Below, piece by piece: positions 18,215 to 26,941 of a stretch of 57,852 nucleotides of DNA; the stretch's first letter is position 1; every line of letters begins with the position of its first letter. Made by a program: the position numbers and the translations under genes. Below the pieces are notes generated by a model that was not told the DNA's origin, did no database searches, and was given only the letters and a program-made list of their open reading frames with translations. The DNA comes from SKVR01 sp037441525 (GTDB lineage: Bacteria > Bacteroidota > Bacteroidia > Bacteroidales > UBA7960), in assembly GCA_037441525.1 (NCBI GenBank), contig JBBISA010000021.1, forward strand, positions 1 through 57,852. The letters are read 5' to 3'.

Positions 18215-18586
18215 CTGCGACTTTTTCCTTTTTATTTCAAGCCGTTTTTCTTTTACAAGTTTGCCTGGCTGGGTGGGTATGCGGATTGTTTCCTTAACCA
18301 AAGCCTGGCCAATAAGCATCACAAATCTTTCAATACAATCCTGGCGATTGCGAACCTGCGAACGGGTTTTATCTGAAACCAAAATTAAATCGCCATCGGT
18401 AGTTATCCTTGTACCAATTCTACTTAGGATCATTTCTTTGTTTCCGGCACTCAATAACTTCGAGCCAGGCACATTAAACCTAAGTTCAACACGAGTATTA
18501 ACCTTGTTCACATGTTGCCCGCCGGCACCACTACTGCGCGATGCAAAGAATTTTAATTCAGGCAATAACAATTCTGCAACATTCAT
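18182..18586 (-). CDS. arfB: Ribosome-rescue hydrolase ArfB
   Basis: ArfB (YaeJ) is a codon-independent peptidyl-tRNA hydrolase that frees ribosomes stalled on mRNAs without a stop codon. The 134-residue protein has the catalytic GGQ loop (residues 22-24 in SGAGGQHVNKV) and a lysine/arginine-rich C-terminal tail (from about residue 110) that enters the empty mRNA channel in studied homologues. It is convergent with pepD, and its last codons and stop overlap the pepD terminator hairpin. No recognisable tmRNA gene was found in this window, though that says nothing about the genome. Confidence 0.93.
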   Translation of the reverse strand: MNVAELLLPELKFFASRSSGAGGQHVNKVNTRVELRFNVPGSKLLSAGNKEMILSRIGTRITTDGDLILVSDKTRSQVRNRQDCIERFVMLIGQALVKETIRIPTQPGKLVKEKRLEIKRKKSQKKQNRKKPDL

Positions 18587-18672
18587 ATCTTAAATCTTAA
18601 TAACCAAATTGGGTTATCTATCCAAAATCTTCAGTAAAAGTACATCCCTTTCTCAAAAACAATTTACATGCG

Positions 18673-18703
18673 TTTACATGCCTTGCATTTTTTTATATAT
18701 TTG
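18673..18703 (+). promoter_or_regulatory. Promoter of the TM2 gene cluster
   Basis: TATATTTG at 18696-18703 is an exact -7 box. TTTA at 18673-18676, 19 bases upstream, is one base off the -33 consensus TTTG at the right spacing. Transcription would start near 18709, giving a leader of about 100 nt before the TM2 gene. Confidence 0.55.
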
Positions 18704-18707
18704 TCAA

Positions 18708-18806
18708 GTCTTGTTATAAGACAAAAGTATCAACGGAGCTGCACACCAGAAAACAGGGAGAAACCGAAAATCCGCAAGAGTAGGAAAACTAAAATAATAA
18801 ATACTT
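18708..18806 (+). other. Leader of the TM2 cluster, possibly structured
   Basis: The predicted 5' leader starts with a small hairpin (GTCTT 18708-18712 with AAGAC 18718-18722) and continues with a purine-rich, moderately GC-rich stretch ending at the TM2 start. It does not match any riboswitch class that I recognise. It is recorded because long leaders are uncommon in this window. Confidence 0.3.
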
Positions 18807-19145
18807 ATGGAAGAGAATAAAGTTGACATGTTCCTGATGGCAAACGGGAAATACTTTGAGAGCGAAAGCATCCCACAGATCAGAAACAGGCTGCTGGAAA
18901 TTGATAATTCGAAATGGGGTATGATTCAGGCTTTAGACTTTAAGAATCCTACAACCGTGCTGATTGTTTCCATCATTGTAGGTTATTTGGGAATTGACCG
19001 GTTTATGATTGGCGACACAGGATTGGGTATTGGGAAATTGCTCACCTGCGGTGGTCTTGGAATTTGGCAGATTGTTGACTGGTTTCTTATTCAGGATGCA
19101 ACCAAACAAAAAAACTTTTCTAAACTCAACCAGTTTCTCTACTAA
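18807..19145 (+). CDS. TM2-domain membrane protein
   Basis: A 112-residue protein. The N-terminal 45 residues are polar; they are followed by a TM2 domain of two membrane helices (VLIVSIIVGYLGIDRFMIG and a glycine-rich turn, then GIGKLLTCGGLGIWQIVDWF). TM2 proteins occur widely, and the DRF motif in the first helix and the Gly-rich turn are hallmarks. Their bacterial function is not established. It is the first gene of a close-packed set with DUF2752, DUF4870 and an M48 protease (gaps 6, 3 and 7 nt), so the four products may act together in the inner membrane. Confidence 0.88.
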   Translation: MEENKVDMFLMANGKYFESESIPQIRNRLLEIDNSKWGMIQALDFKNPTTVLIVSIIVGYLGIDRFMIGDTGLGIGKLLTCGGLGIWQIVDWFLIQDATKQKNFSKLNQFLY

Positions 19146-19151
19146 AGAAAT

Positions 19152-19574
19152 TTGAACCCCAAAAAGCTTTACAAAGTTGTGCTTACTGCAATTTTTGCAG
19201 GTTATTTATGGTTGGGCTACTTAATTATAAGTGATCAAACCGGTCAGCCAGGTAAAGAAAGTAAATTAAATACTTGTGTATTCAGCAATTTAACCGGCCT
19301 GCCCTGCCCCTCTTGTGGTATGAGCAGGTCTGTTATTTCAATAATACAGGCAAGACTCGCTGATGCGTTATGGTGGAATCCTCTTGGGTTTATCATGGCT
19401 GCGGCAATGGCTGTATTTCCTGTCTGGGTTTTAACTGATTTATTTACCAACAAACAAACCTTTTACCTGTTTTATCTGAAAACAGAACAAGTTTTTAAAA
19501 ATAAAAAAATTTCGGCCCTGGCCATAGCTTTAATGCTTGCCCTGTGGGTTTGGAACATTATAAAATTTTCCTGA
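19152..19574 (+). CDS. DUF2752 membrane protein
   Basis: A 140-residue protein with about three membrane segments. It carries the family's signature, GLPCPSCGMSRSV near residue 50 (two cysteines spaced PCPSC), followed by WWNPLG. The start is a TTG six bases behind the TM2 stop; there is no ATG before the conserved region. Its family is common in Bacteroidota and some actinobacteria, often beside TM2 and DUF4870 genes, but no function is established. The conserved CxxC could bind metal or form a disulfide; this is speculation. Confidence 0.82.
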   Translation: MNPKKLYKVVLTAIFAGYLWLGYLIISDQTGQPGKESKLNTCVFSNLTGLPCPSCGMSRSVISIIQARLADALWWNPLGFIMAAAMAVFPVWVLTDLFTNKQTFYLFYLKTEQVFKNKKISALAIALMLALWVWNIIKFS

Positions 19575-19577
19575 ACA

Positions 19578-20042
19578 ATGCAAATTAATCAATCTGAACA
19601 GTTTGGCCCAATCACTGAAAGGGTAGCCGAAAAGGCGTCGAACAGCTATTTAATGTCAATGATTGCAATTATGGCAGGTATTGGTATGCCAATAATTAAC
19701 CTTATAGCCACTTTCATTTTCTTTATGGCCAATCGTAAAGGTGAATATTTTGTTCGGTGGCATTGTACCCAGGCACTTCTATCGCAACTGCTGCTGGTTG
19801 CTATGAACTCAACCGGCTTTGTCTGGTTAATGAACATCATTTTCGGAGAGAAAACCTTCACAGCAGAATTCTTTGCTTATGTAGCAATATTGCTCATGGT
19901 GAACATTATAGAGTTTATTGCAACTGTATATGCCGCTATACGCACCCGCAAAGGCTTACATGTTGAATGGTGGCTTTTGGGACCATTTACCAATATGATC
20001 TGCCATCGCGGCGATAAAAATAATAATCTCATCAACTCCTGA
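19578..20042 (+). CDS. DUF4870-like membrane protein
   Basis: A 154-residue membrane protein with about three helices (residues 26-50, 68-92 and 98-122). It carries the DUF4870-like pattern NRKGEYFVRWHCTQALL at about 51-67, linking the first two helices. The C-terminus is short and charged. It follows the DUF2752 gene by 3 nt and precedes the M48 protease by 7 nt. No function is established for the family; an integral membrane partner of TM2 and DUF2752 proteins is the simplest inference. Confidence 0.78.
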   Translation: MQINQSEQFGPITERVAEKASNSYLMSMIAIMAGIGMPIINLIATFIFFMANRKGEYFVRWHCTQALLSQLLLVAMNSTGFVWLMNIIFGEKTFTAEFFAYVAILLMVNIIEFIATVYAAIRTRKGLHVEWWLLGPFTNMICHRGDKNNNLINS

Positions 20043-20049
20043 ATCGGTT

Positions 20050-20853
20050 ATGGCCAGAAAGTTTTTCGTACATCTTTTGCTGTTTGTTTCGGTTTTGATA
20101 CTGTTGTGGTTTGCTTTAACCCACATAAGTATCCGTAAAATCATCAGGGCCGATAAAAAGATTGAACAGGTTGAAGAAAAACTTGGTAACTGGACCCTGA
20201 GGTTTTTCAAAAATGAATACGGCCAGATAAATAATCAAAAATTAGATTCTTTGCTCGCTGCAATGATGGCCGACCTGAAAGAGAAGAACCATTTTAAAAA
20301 GGGAGAAATTACTTATTACTTTTTTATCAGCAATGATGCCAATGCCTTCGCCCTGCCCGGCAACAAAATTGTGATTTTTACAGGATTAATTGATTTTCTT
20401 CAAAACGAAGAAGAACTAATCGGGATCGTGGCCCATGAAATTGCCCACATTGAAGAAAACCATGTTATTAAGAAACTTAGCAAAGAGATTGGTATTGCTA
20501 CCTTGTTCACCCTTTTATCGGGGAGCTACAGCACTGACTTAGTAAAAGAAATAGCCCGAACAATTACCTCAACAGCCTACGATCGTAATCTCGAAAGAGA
20601 AGCCGACAGACTTGCAGTGGAGTATATGGTAAATGCAGGCATTAACCCCCTGGGGTATGTCGAACTCCTTAAACGATTCGGGGATGAACTTGAGAAATTC
20701 CCCAAAGAACTTCGCTGGATTAGCACCCATCCCGACTCTTACGAGCGTGCCCTTATGCTTGAAGATTTGCTGGAAACTATCGTTCCAGACATAAAACAGC
20801 GCGACTCTGATAATTGGAAAGTGTTTAAAAACACGCTTGACACACTTCAATAA
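20050..20853 (+). CDS. Membrane-anchored M48 metalloprotease
   Basis: A 267-residue zinc protease of the M48 family. One N-terminal membrane anchor (about residues 5-25) is followed by the catalytic domain with HEIAH (H129, E130, H133) and the third ligand in EREADRLAVEYM near residue 183. It resembles the periplasmic-facing BepA/LoiP-like group in having no further membrane helices, though the topology is inferred. Family members degrade or assist assembly of outer-membrane proteins. It closes the TM2, DUF2752, DUF4870 transcript, suggesting that those small membrane proteins are its partners or substrates. Confidence 0.88.
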   Translation: MARKFFVHLLLFVSVLILLWFALTHISIRKIIRADKKIEQVEEKLGNWTLRFFKNEYGQINNQKLDSLLAAMMADLKEKNHFKKGEITYYFFISNDANAFALPGNKIVIFTGLIDFLQNEEELIGIVAHEIAHIEENHVIKKLSKEIGIATLFTLLSGSYSTDLVKEIARTITSTAYDRNLEREADRLAVEYMVNAGINPLGYVELLKRFGDELEKFPKELRWISTHPDSYERALMLEDLLETIVPDIKQRDSDNWKVFKNTLDTLQ

Positions 20854-21011
20854 CTCCTGTCAGAAATTCAATATATATCGATTATTTTATATTCTATGGA
20901 ATAAATACCATCTTTCGGCTAATTAAATATACCTTCTGTCTTACTCTATACAAATCGTAATACCATCCCAAAAATATATTGTAGTTTTATAATATAAAAA
21001 CATATAACGCT

Positions 21012-22973
21012 GTGAGCTCGCGATTTCGATTTTTTACTATTCTTTCCCCTTTCCAGGCCGCTGTCTTTTCTATAATTTTACTATTGGCAGGAAGTTTTTC
21101 TTCTGCAAACAAGTTTATCGACATTGAAGATCTTTACCCCGAAACTGAAACAACCATCATTGGCAGCTACCTTCAATTAGCAGATACTATTAACAACCCT
21201 TTAAAGAAGCACGATTTTCTTTTAAATGAATCATGGCGAATAAGGAATTCTTTTCCCTCCACATCACTTCATCTAAGCCTTTATGTTATTGCCCATGCCG
21301 AAAGTGTAGGTGACACGTTTAACCTGGTTAAAGCTCACAGTTTTGCAGGTGTTGCATACCGATTACAGGGCAATTACAACAAAGCTATTGACCTTTTCTT
21401 TAAAGGATTGAACCTGGCCAAACGATACCAAATTGTTGAGCAGGAAGGATATGCATATATTAATATAGCCAACCTTTATATCTACCTGGAGTTCTATTCG
21501 CAAGCTTATGAAAACCTTGTTTCGGCGCATAACATTGCCCAAAAAATAAATAACAAGGATATGCTTTCCTATATCTTTCTGAACAAGGGACGCGTATTAA
21601 TGAACCTTGATTCACTCGAACATGCCATTGAGAATATTGAAGCATCGCTTAACCTGAGAATTGAAACCGGAAATATAGCAGGGCAAGCCGATTGTTATAA
21701 ATACCTTGGCGATATTTATTTTAAAAAAGACCTGCTCGATGATGCACAGGTGAACTATCAACTGGCCCTCGAGAAAGTAAATTATTCGCACGATCAACAC
21801 CTTCTGGCCAACATCAGGCTGCAGCAATCGCGCATTTATTGCAGAAAAGAAAGATTTAAGCTAGCCGAACCACTTGCTCTTCAAGCCTATAACCTCGGAC
21901 GTGAACTCGATTCCAAACTAATTATACACGATGCACTCAGGGTTCTTGCCAAGGTTGACATGAACAAGCGCGATTTTGAAACCGCCGCCAACCGGCTTAT
22001 TCTATTGCGGCATTACTCTGATACTTTGTTCAACCAACAGCTTTCAGAAAAGGTAATGAGTATGGAATTTCAACTCGAAAGGCAAAGGCAGGATGCGCGG
22101 CTCGTTATGCTAGAAAAAGACAAGGAAATACAGGTATTAATGCTCGAAAAACAAAGATTTATCAATCTGGGCTTAATAATTTTGCTTCTTGGGTTTGTTG
22201 TTACAGGATCGTTGTTACTGTTTTTGCTGCGAAAACTCAAGAGAAAGAATATCCAACTTTCAAGGCAGAAAGAAGAACTTAAACTGATTAATACCGCCAA
22301 AGACAAAATGTTTATGGTTATCGGACACGATCTGCGTGGCCCGGTGTGGAACCTTAGAGCTCTCATTGAATTGCTTAGAGATGATATTGATGAGAAAGAT
22401 GTTTTAAGTGCCCAGGAAAACATTTTTGCACTTACCAGGGCAGTACAATCGGTCAGCGATCTTCTCGAAAATCTGCTTTATTGGGCCAAATCGCAGGATG
22501 GAAAAATTATTTTTAAACCTTCAGATGTGAATTTCCGGGCAATTGTTACTGAATGTCTTGAACCCTATAAACCATGGGCTGAGAGCAAGAGAATAATTTT
22601 TACCATGGATATTCCTGAAAAATTAAGACCTGTTAATGCAGATGCAAATATGCTGAAAACGGTTATCAGAAATCTGGTTTCCAACGCAATAAAATATTCA
22701 CATCCATCTGGTCAGATAATGATATCCATTAAGGAATCCGGAGATTATCAACGATTTAGCATTAAAGACTTTGGCATCGGGATGGACGAAGATGCCCTTA
22801 CCAAATTCAGATTCAAAGATCTTCCTGAGCCAACCAAGGGTACTGGTAGCGAAACAGGCTCAGGTATAGGCTTGAGTTTGTGCCGTGAGTTTATAACAAG
22901 ACATTCTTCAGAAATAATGGTCTTAAGCTCTCCCGGGCTCGGCACTGAGTTCTATTTTGACCTTAAAATATAA
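21012..22973 (+). CDS. TPR-containing sensor histidine kinase
   Basis: A 653-residue kinase. A signal peptide (about residues 15-34) exports an N-terminal region of tetratricopeptide repeats (about 75-350). A coiled-coil stretch and one membrane helix (about 380-402, INLGLIILLLGFVVTGSLLLF) lead to a cytosolic kinase with H-box MVIGHDLRGPV, N-box NLVSNAIKY, DFGIGM and GSGIGLSL. The start is GTG at 21012; no ATG precedes the signal peptide. A periplasmic TPR sensor followed by one helix is a common Bacteroidota architecture. No response regulator is adjacent, so the output is unknown. Confidence 0.88.
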   Translation: MSSRFRFFTILSPFQAAVFSIILLLAGSFSSANKFIDIEDLYPETETTIIGSYLQLADTINNPLKKHDFLLNESWRIRNSFPSTSLHLSLYVIAHAESVGDTFNLVKAHSFAGVAYRLQGNYNKAIDLFFKGLNLAKRYQIVEQEGYAYINIANLYIYLEFYSQAYENLVSAHNIAQKINNKDMLSYIFLNKGRVLMNLDSLEHAIENIEASLNLRIETGNIAGQADCYKYLGDIYFKKDLLDDAQVNYQLALEKVNYSHDQHLLANIRLQQSRIYCRKERFKLAEPLALQAYNLGRELDSKLIIHDALRVLAKVDMNKRDFETAANRLILLRHYSDTLFNQQLSEKVMSMEFQLERQRQDARLVMLEKDKEIQVLMLEKQRFINLGLIILLLGFVVTGSLLLFLLRKLKRKNIQLSRQKEELKLINTAKDKMFMVIGHDLRGPVWNLRALIELLRDDIDEKDVLSAQENIFALTRAVQSVSDLLENLLYWAKSQDGKIIFKPSDVNFRAIVTECLEPYKPWAESKRIIFTMDIPEKLRPVNADANMLKTVIRNLVSNAIKYSHPSGQIMISIKESGDYQRFSIKDFGIGMDEDALTKFRFKDLPEPTKGTGSETGSGIGLSLCREFITRHSSEIMVLSSPGLGTEFYFDLKI

Positions 22974-22975
22974 AA

Positions 22976-23020
22976 CCAGGCAAGTGAGGTAAGATAATGC
23001 CTGGCAACAGACTATGCCAG
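22976..23020 (+). other. Two overlapping hairpins after the TPR kinase
   Basis: CCAGGCA (22976-22982) can pair with TGCCTGG (22998-23004), or alternatively CTGGCA (23001-23006) with TGCCAG (23015-23020). The two pairings are mutually exclusive. There is no T tract, so neither is a standard terminator. They may protect the 3' end of the kinase transcript. Confidence 0.3.
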
Positions 23021-23090
23021 ATAATACTAACAAGCCGCGAATAAATTTCCAAAATGTTAATGTGGGCGCGGCAAACAATAGTTTTTTTTC

Positions 23091-23098
23091 TACATTTG
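23091..23098 (+). promoter_or_regulatory. Promoter -7 box of the tRNA pair
   Basis: TACATTTG is an exact TAnnTTTG match 33 bases before tRNA-Tyr. No convincing -33 element is visible upstream. Confidence 0.55.
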
Positions 23099-23131
23099 CC
23101 CCACTCTTTCAACAAATGGTCTTTGAATTTC

Positions 23132-23213
23132 GGGGGGGTTCCAGAGCGGTCAAATGGGGCAGACTGTAAATCTGTTGGCGCAGCCTTCGGAGGTTCGAAT
23201 CCTTCCCCCCCCA
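23132..23213 (+). tRNA. tRNA-Tyr (GTA)
   Basis: A class II tRNA of 82 bases. The acceptor stem pairs GGGGGGG (23132-23138) with CCCCCCC (23206-23212), and the discriminator is A213. The anticodon loop CTGTAAA contains GTA at 23166-23168. The T arm is GGAGG-TTCGAAT-CCTTC, and there is a long variable arm as expected for tyrosine tRNA. The CCA end is not encoded. tRNA-Gly follows after 11 bases. Confidence 0.95.
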
Positions 23214-23224
23214 CTTTACTTAAC

Positions 23225-23300
23225 GCGGAAATAGCTCATCCGGTAGAGCGGCAGCTTCCCAAGCTGCAGGTGGCGGGTTCGAGTCCCGTTTTCCGCTCCA
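23225..23300 (+). tRNA. tRNA-Gly (CCC)
   Basis: A 76-base tRNA with encoded CCA (23298-23300). The acceptor stem GCGGAAA (23225-23231) pairs with TTTCCGC (23290-23296), discriminator T. The anticodon stem-loop is GCAGC-TTCCCAA-GCTGC, with anticodon CCC reading GGG. The T arm is GCGGG-TTCGAGT-CCCGT. It is probably co-transcribed with tRNA-Tyr, and a terminator follows. Confidence 0.95.
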
Positions 23301-23307
23301 ATAAACT

Positions 23308-23331
23308 AACCCGGCAATGGTCGGGTTTTTT
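23308..23331 (+). terminator. Terminator of the tRNA-Tyr/tRNA-Gly transcript
   Basis: AACCCG (23308-23313) pairs with CGGGTT (23322-23327) across an 8-base loop, followed by a run of T. It lies 7 bases after the encoded CCA. The T run touches the stop codon of the convergent Nudix gene. Confidence 0.8.
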
Positions 23332-23789
23332 CATTTTGGCTCAAATCTATCTTGAATGATATGAACCATTTTTTGGTCGATGGGAAAAGTAAGATCGGTG
23401 GGTTTCAAATCAGTTAGTGCAATCCACCTGAATGACTGCACTCCATCAACCAACTCTTTAAAATCGAAAGCAATATTTGTGACTTTTATTGCTTCTGGGT
23501 TGATGGGCTTTACATGGAAGTAAATGCTCAGAAGTTGCTGTATATCATTTAATAAATGGGTGGGCTGAAAGTAGTCGGTAGTATATAAATGTTCTCCGAT
23601 TTTAATTTCCTGATCAATTTCTTCCCTGAATTCCCGTCTCAGGCAATCATGGGTACCCTCACCAAATTCGAGTCCACCCCCGGGAAATTTTGTCATCTTT
23701 ATTCCAAGTCTGTATTCATCAGTTAAAAGCACCTTGTTTTCATGGATAACAATTCCATAAACCCGGATATTAAATTTTGAAATTTGCAT
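23331..23789 (-). CDS. Nudix hydrolase
   Basis: A 152-residue Nudix pyrophosphohydrolase. The Nudix box is visible from about residue 37 (GGGLEFGEG, then REFREEI with the metal-binding glutamates). No second domain or targeting signal is present. The substrate cannot be predicted; typical candidates are damaged nucleotides or nucleotide sugars. A minus-strand -7 box TATTTTTG (23808-23815) lies 19 bases before the start. It is convergent with the tRNA pair, ending in the tRNA terminator. Confidence 0.9.
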   Translation of the reverse strand: MQISKFNIRVYGIVIHENKVLLTDEYRLGIKMTKFPGGGLEFGEGTHDCLRREFREEIDQEIKIGEHLYTTDYFQPTHLLNDIQQLLSIYFHVKPINPEAIKVTNIAFDFKELVDGVQSFRWIALTDLKPTDLTFPIDQKMVHIIQDRFEPK

Positions 23790-23807
23790 ATTCAGCTATT
23801 TATTTTG

Positions 23808-23815
23808 CAAAAATA
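23808..23815 (-). promoter_or_regulatory. Promoter -7 box for the Nudix gene
   Basis: The minus strand reads TATTTTTG, an exact TAnnTTTG match 19 bases before the start codon. TTTG at 23832-23835 (minus strand) is 16 bases further upstream, slightly short of the usual spacing. Confidence 0.45.
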
Positions 23816-24042
23816 CATTGATTCAGGCTGACAAAAAAAGTAGCCCGAATTTTTGATCAGATCAGATTTAAACAATTAACTTCGCACACCAATGACACGG
23901 GGGGTTCGAGCCCATTGATTCAACATAATGAAGTAGTTACAGACAGTAAAATAATCCTGTTTCGTAAAGAAAAAAGTAATGCTGATCATAGAAACACACT
24001 TTTAAATCCAACACACTATCAAACCACATTAAATTACAAATT

Positions 24043-25890
24043 ATGACACACAAAAAAGAAATCCTTGAGTTGGAAGATGTCGTGGTGAAGTTTGTGGGAG
24101 ACTCGGGCGATGGGATGCAGCTTACCGGCACCCTGTTCTCTGACACTGCCGCACTGGCCGGCAACGACCTTGCCACTTTCCCTGATTTTCCGGCCGAAAT
24201 CCGTGCACCGCAAAATACAGTTGCTGGCGTTAGCGGATTTCAGGTTCACCTTGGGCAACGCAGAATTCATACATCGGGCGATATGTGCGATGTTTTGGTA
24301 ACAATGAACCCTGCATCGCTCAAAGCCAACCTCAAATGGGCCAAACAAGGAGCTACCATTATTGTTGATGAATCAGCCTTTGACGACAAAGCCATTGAAA
24401 AGGCCGGCTATCGCACAAATCCTCTCTCCGATGGAAGTCTGAACGGATTTAACCTAATCAAGGCACCTATTTCGGTTCTCAACCGCGAGGCACTCTCAAA
24501 CGTTGATGTTGACAAGAAAATGGCCGAAAAAACCAAGAATATGTTTGTTCTTGGGATTATGTATTTCCTGTTCAATCGCGATCTGGACAGCACCATGGAC
24601 TTCATCCTGAAGAAATTCAGAAACAAACCCGATGTTGTGCAGGCCAACCAGGTTGCTCTAAAAGCCGGGTATAACTATGCCGAAACAGTTGAAGCCATTG
24701 CTACAATTATAAAAATTGGGCCGGCACCAATGGAAAAGGGGCGTTATCGCAATATAACCGGCAACATTGCCACTGCTTGGGGACTATTGGCTGCATCAGA
24801 AAAGAGTGGCCGCCCCTTGTTTCTGGGTTCCTATCCTATAACACCCGCTACTGAAATTCTTATGGAACTTGCGAAGCATAAATCGCTGGGAGCAAAGGTA
24901 TTTCAGGCTGAAGATGAGATTGCAGGTATTTGTTCGGCTATTGGAGCCAGTTTTGCCGGTTCGTTGGCAGTTACTACTACATCAGGCCCGGGGCTGTCAT
25001 TAAAAAGCGAAGCAATGGGCCTTGCAGTTATTACTGAACTTCCACTGGTAATTGTAAATGTGCAGAGGGCAGGCCCATCAACAGGAATGCCCACAAAAAG
25101 TGAGCAGAGCGATTTGTTGCAGGCAATTTTTGGCAGAAATGGCGAAGCACCTATGATTATTATGGCCGCCATTAGCCCTGCCGATTGCTTCCATGCTGCT
25201 TTTCGCGCTGCCAAACTTAGCCTTGAGCACATGACACCGGTGGTATTGCTCACCGATGGGAATATGGGTTTTGGCTCAGAATTATTCAAAATACCCAAAA
25301 TGGCCGAATTGCCCCAAATAAACCCTCCACTTGCACAACCCAACGACCCAAACTATAAACCCTATCGACGCGACCCTGTGACACTTGCCCGCAAATGGGC
25401 ACTACCAGGTACCGAAGGTCTCAGACACCGTATTGGCGGGCTCGAAAAAACCAATATTGATGGAAATGTATCGACCGACCCTCTCAACCACGAGTTAATG
25501 GTTAATATCAGGGAAGACAAAGTAATGCGAGTTGCCAACTACATACCCCAACAAACCATATTTGGCGAAAAAACCGGTGATTTGCTCGTTGTTGGCTGGG
25601 GTGGAACTGAAGGTATGCTCAAATCGGCTGTAACACAATTGCAAGCGAAGGGGCACAAAATTTCACAAGCCCAGTTCAGCCATATTATGCCATTGCCCAA
25701 AAATACAGAAGAGGTATTGTCAGGCTTTAAGAAAATTGTTGTGTGCGAGCTCAACATGGGTCAGTTTGTGAAATACTTAAGGATGATGCATCCTGAGTAT
25801 AAGTACCTGCAATACAACAAAGTGCAGGGTCTCCCCTTCCATGTATCGGAGCTCACCCAAGTATTCACCAAACTATTGGAGGAAAACTAA
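24043..25890 (+). CDS. korA: 2-oxoacid:ferredoxin oxidoreductase alpha subunit KorA
   Basis: A 615-residue subunit of 2-oxoglutarate:ferredoxin oxidoreductase, which converts 2-oxoglutarate and CoA to succinyl-CoA with reduction of ferredoxin. The N-terminal third is a fused gamma domain (VVKFVGDSGDGMQL), followed by the pyrimidine-binding PFOR domain with GSYPITPATEILMELA near residue 263, and a C-terminal domain II (about 500-615). The fused gamma-alpha form is usual in Bacteroidota. Its TAA overlaps the ATG of korB (TAATG), so the subunits are translationally coupled. Substrate assignment to 2-oxoglutarate rather than another 2-oxoacid rests on family resemblance. Confidence 0.92.
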   Translation: MTHKKEILELEDVVVKFVGDSGDGMQLTGTLFSDTAALAGNDLATFPDFPAEIRAPQNTVAGVSGFQVHLGQRRIHTSGDMCDVLVTMNPASLKANLKWAKQGATIIVDESAFDDKAIEKAGYRTNPLSDGSLNGFNLIKAPISVLNREALSNVDVDKKMAEKTKNMFVLGIMYFLFNRDLDSTMDFILKKFRNKPDVVQANQVALKAGYNYAETVEAIATIIKIGPAPMEKGRYRNITGNIATAWGLLAASEKSGRPLFLGSYPITPATEILMELAKHKSLGAKVFQAEDEIAGICSAIGASFAGSLAVTTTSGPGLSLKSEAMGLAVITELPLVIVNVQRAGPSTGMPTKSEQSDLLQAIFGRNGEAPMIIMAAISPADCFHAAFRAAKLSLEHMTPVVLLTDGNMGFGSELFKIPKMAELPQINPPLAQPNDPNYKPYRRDPVTLARKWALPGTEGLRHRIGGLEKTNIDGNVSTDPLNHELMVNIREDKVMRVANYIPQQTIFGEKTGDLLVVGWGGTEGMLKSAVTQLQAKGHKISQAQFSHIMPLPKNTEEVLSGFKKIVVCELNMGQFVKYLRMMHPEYKYLQYNKVQGLPFHVSELTQVFTKLLEEN

Positions 25891-26921
25891 TGTTAGATAA
25901 AACGATAGAAAAATCCCCGGTTCAACTTACTAAAGAAGATTTTGCCAGCGACCAGATGGTTAAATGGTGCCCCGGATGCGGTGGGCATGCCATACTTGCT
26001 GCAGTAGAAAATGTTTTCCCGCGCATTGGTTATAAGAAGGAAAACTTTACTATTGTTTCAGGCATTGGATGTTCTTCAAGATTCCCATATTATGTAAATA
26101 CTTATGGATTTCATGGCATACACGGACGGGGGTCGGCTATTGCATCAGGCGTAAAAATTGCAAATCCAGGCCAGAGTGTCTGGATTGCCACCGGCGATGG
26201 TGATTCAATGGCAATTGGTGGCAACCACTTTATCCACATGATCCGGCGCAATCTCGATGTGAATGTGCTATTGTTCAACAATCAGATTTACGGCCTTACA
26301 AAAGGGCAGTATTCACCCACTACGCCGCTGGGGCAGGTTACCAAAACATCGCCCCAGGGTACCATTGAACACCCCTTCATTACAGCAGGTTTGGTTATGG
26401 GGGCGCAGGGTACATTCTTTGCCAGAGTGCCCGACAATAATATCAAATTGATGACTGATGTTTTGTACGAAGCCGCCAAACACGATGGCACTTCAGTGGT
26501 TGAAATACTGGAGAATTGTATTATTTTCAACGATAAAGCACATGCCAGCTACACATCAAAGGAAAAACGTGAAGAAAACCAATTGATACTTAAACATGGC
26601 GAACCCATGATATATGGGAAAAACATGGATATGGGTATCATTTTAAAAGGTACAAGTCTTTATGCTGTAAAGATTGGTGTGGGCGGTATTACCGAAAAGG
26701 ATATTCTTGTCCATGACCAGTTTAACCCCGATCCTGGTATCCACCGTATGATTGGCCGGATGATGGGGCCACATTACCCCATGGCATTTGGTGTAATCAG
26801 GTCGGCATCATCATCAACCTACGATGACCTGGTGGAGGAACAACTGGCTTACGCAGCTGAAAACAGTCGTATAAAATGTGTAGACGACCTTCTCAATAGT
26901 GGTGACACCTGGGAAATATAA
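25890..26921 (+). CDS. korB: 2-oxoacid:ferredoxin oxidoreductase beta subunit KorB
   Basis: A 343-residue thiamine-diphosphate-binding subunit. WCPGCGGHA near residue 27, GIGCSSR, and the TPP motif GDGDSMAIGGNHF with NN and GLTKGQYSPTT further on are all visible. With KorA it forms the heterodimer that oxidises 2-oxoglutarate to succinyl-CoA, feeding electrons to ferredoxin in the cytosol. No separate ferredoxin-like delta subunit is encoded beside it. A hairpin terminator follows at 26942-26978. The product, succinyl-CoA, links to the methylmalonyl-CoA genes a few kilobases downstream. Confidence 0.93.
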   Translation: MLDKTIEKSPVQLTKEDFASDQMVKWCPGCGGHAILAAVENVFPRIGYKKENFTIVSGIGCSSRFPYYVNTYGFHGIHGRGSAIASGVKIANPGQSVWIATGDGDSMAIGGNHFIHMIRRNLDVNVLLFNNQIYGLTKGQYSPTTPLGQVTKTSPQGTIEHPFITAGLVMGAQGTFFARVPDNNIKLMTDVLYEAAKHDGTSVVEILENCIIFNDKAHASYTSKEKREENQLILKHGEPMIYGKNMDMGIILKGTSLYAVKIGVGGITEKDILVHDQFNPDPGIHRMIGRMMGPHYPMAFGVIRSASSSTYDDLVEEQLAYAAENSRIKCVDDLLNSGDTWEI

Positions 26922-26941
26922 TCCCAGATACTTCTGCCATG

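Noticed and set aside
18708..18806. A riboswitch in the TM2 leader
   Set aside because: I compared the visible bases with cobalamin, SAM and similar conserved boxes from memory and saw no convincing match; it remains an unclassified leader.
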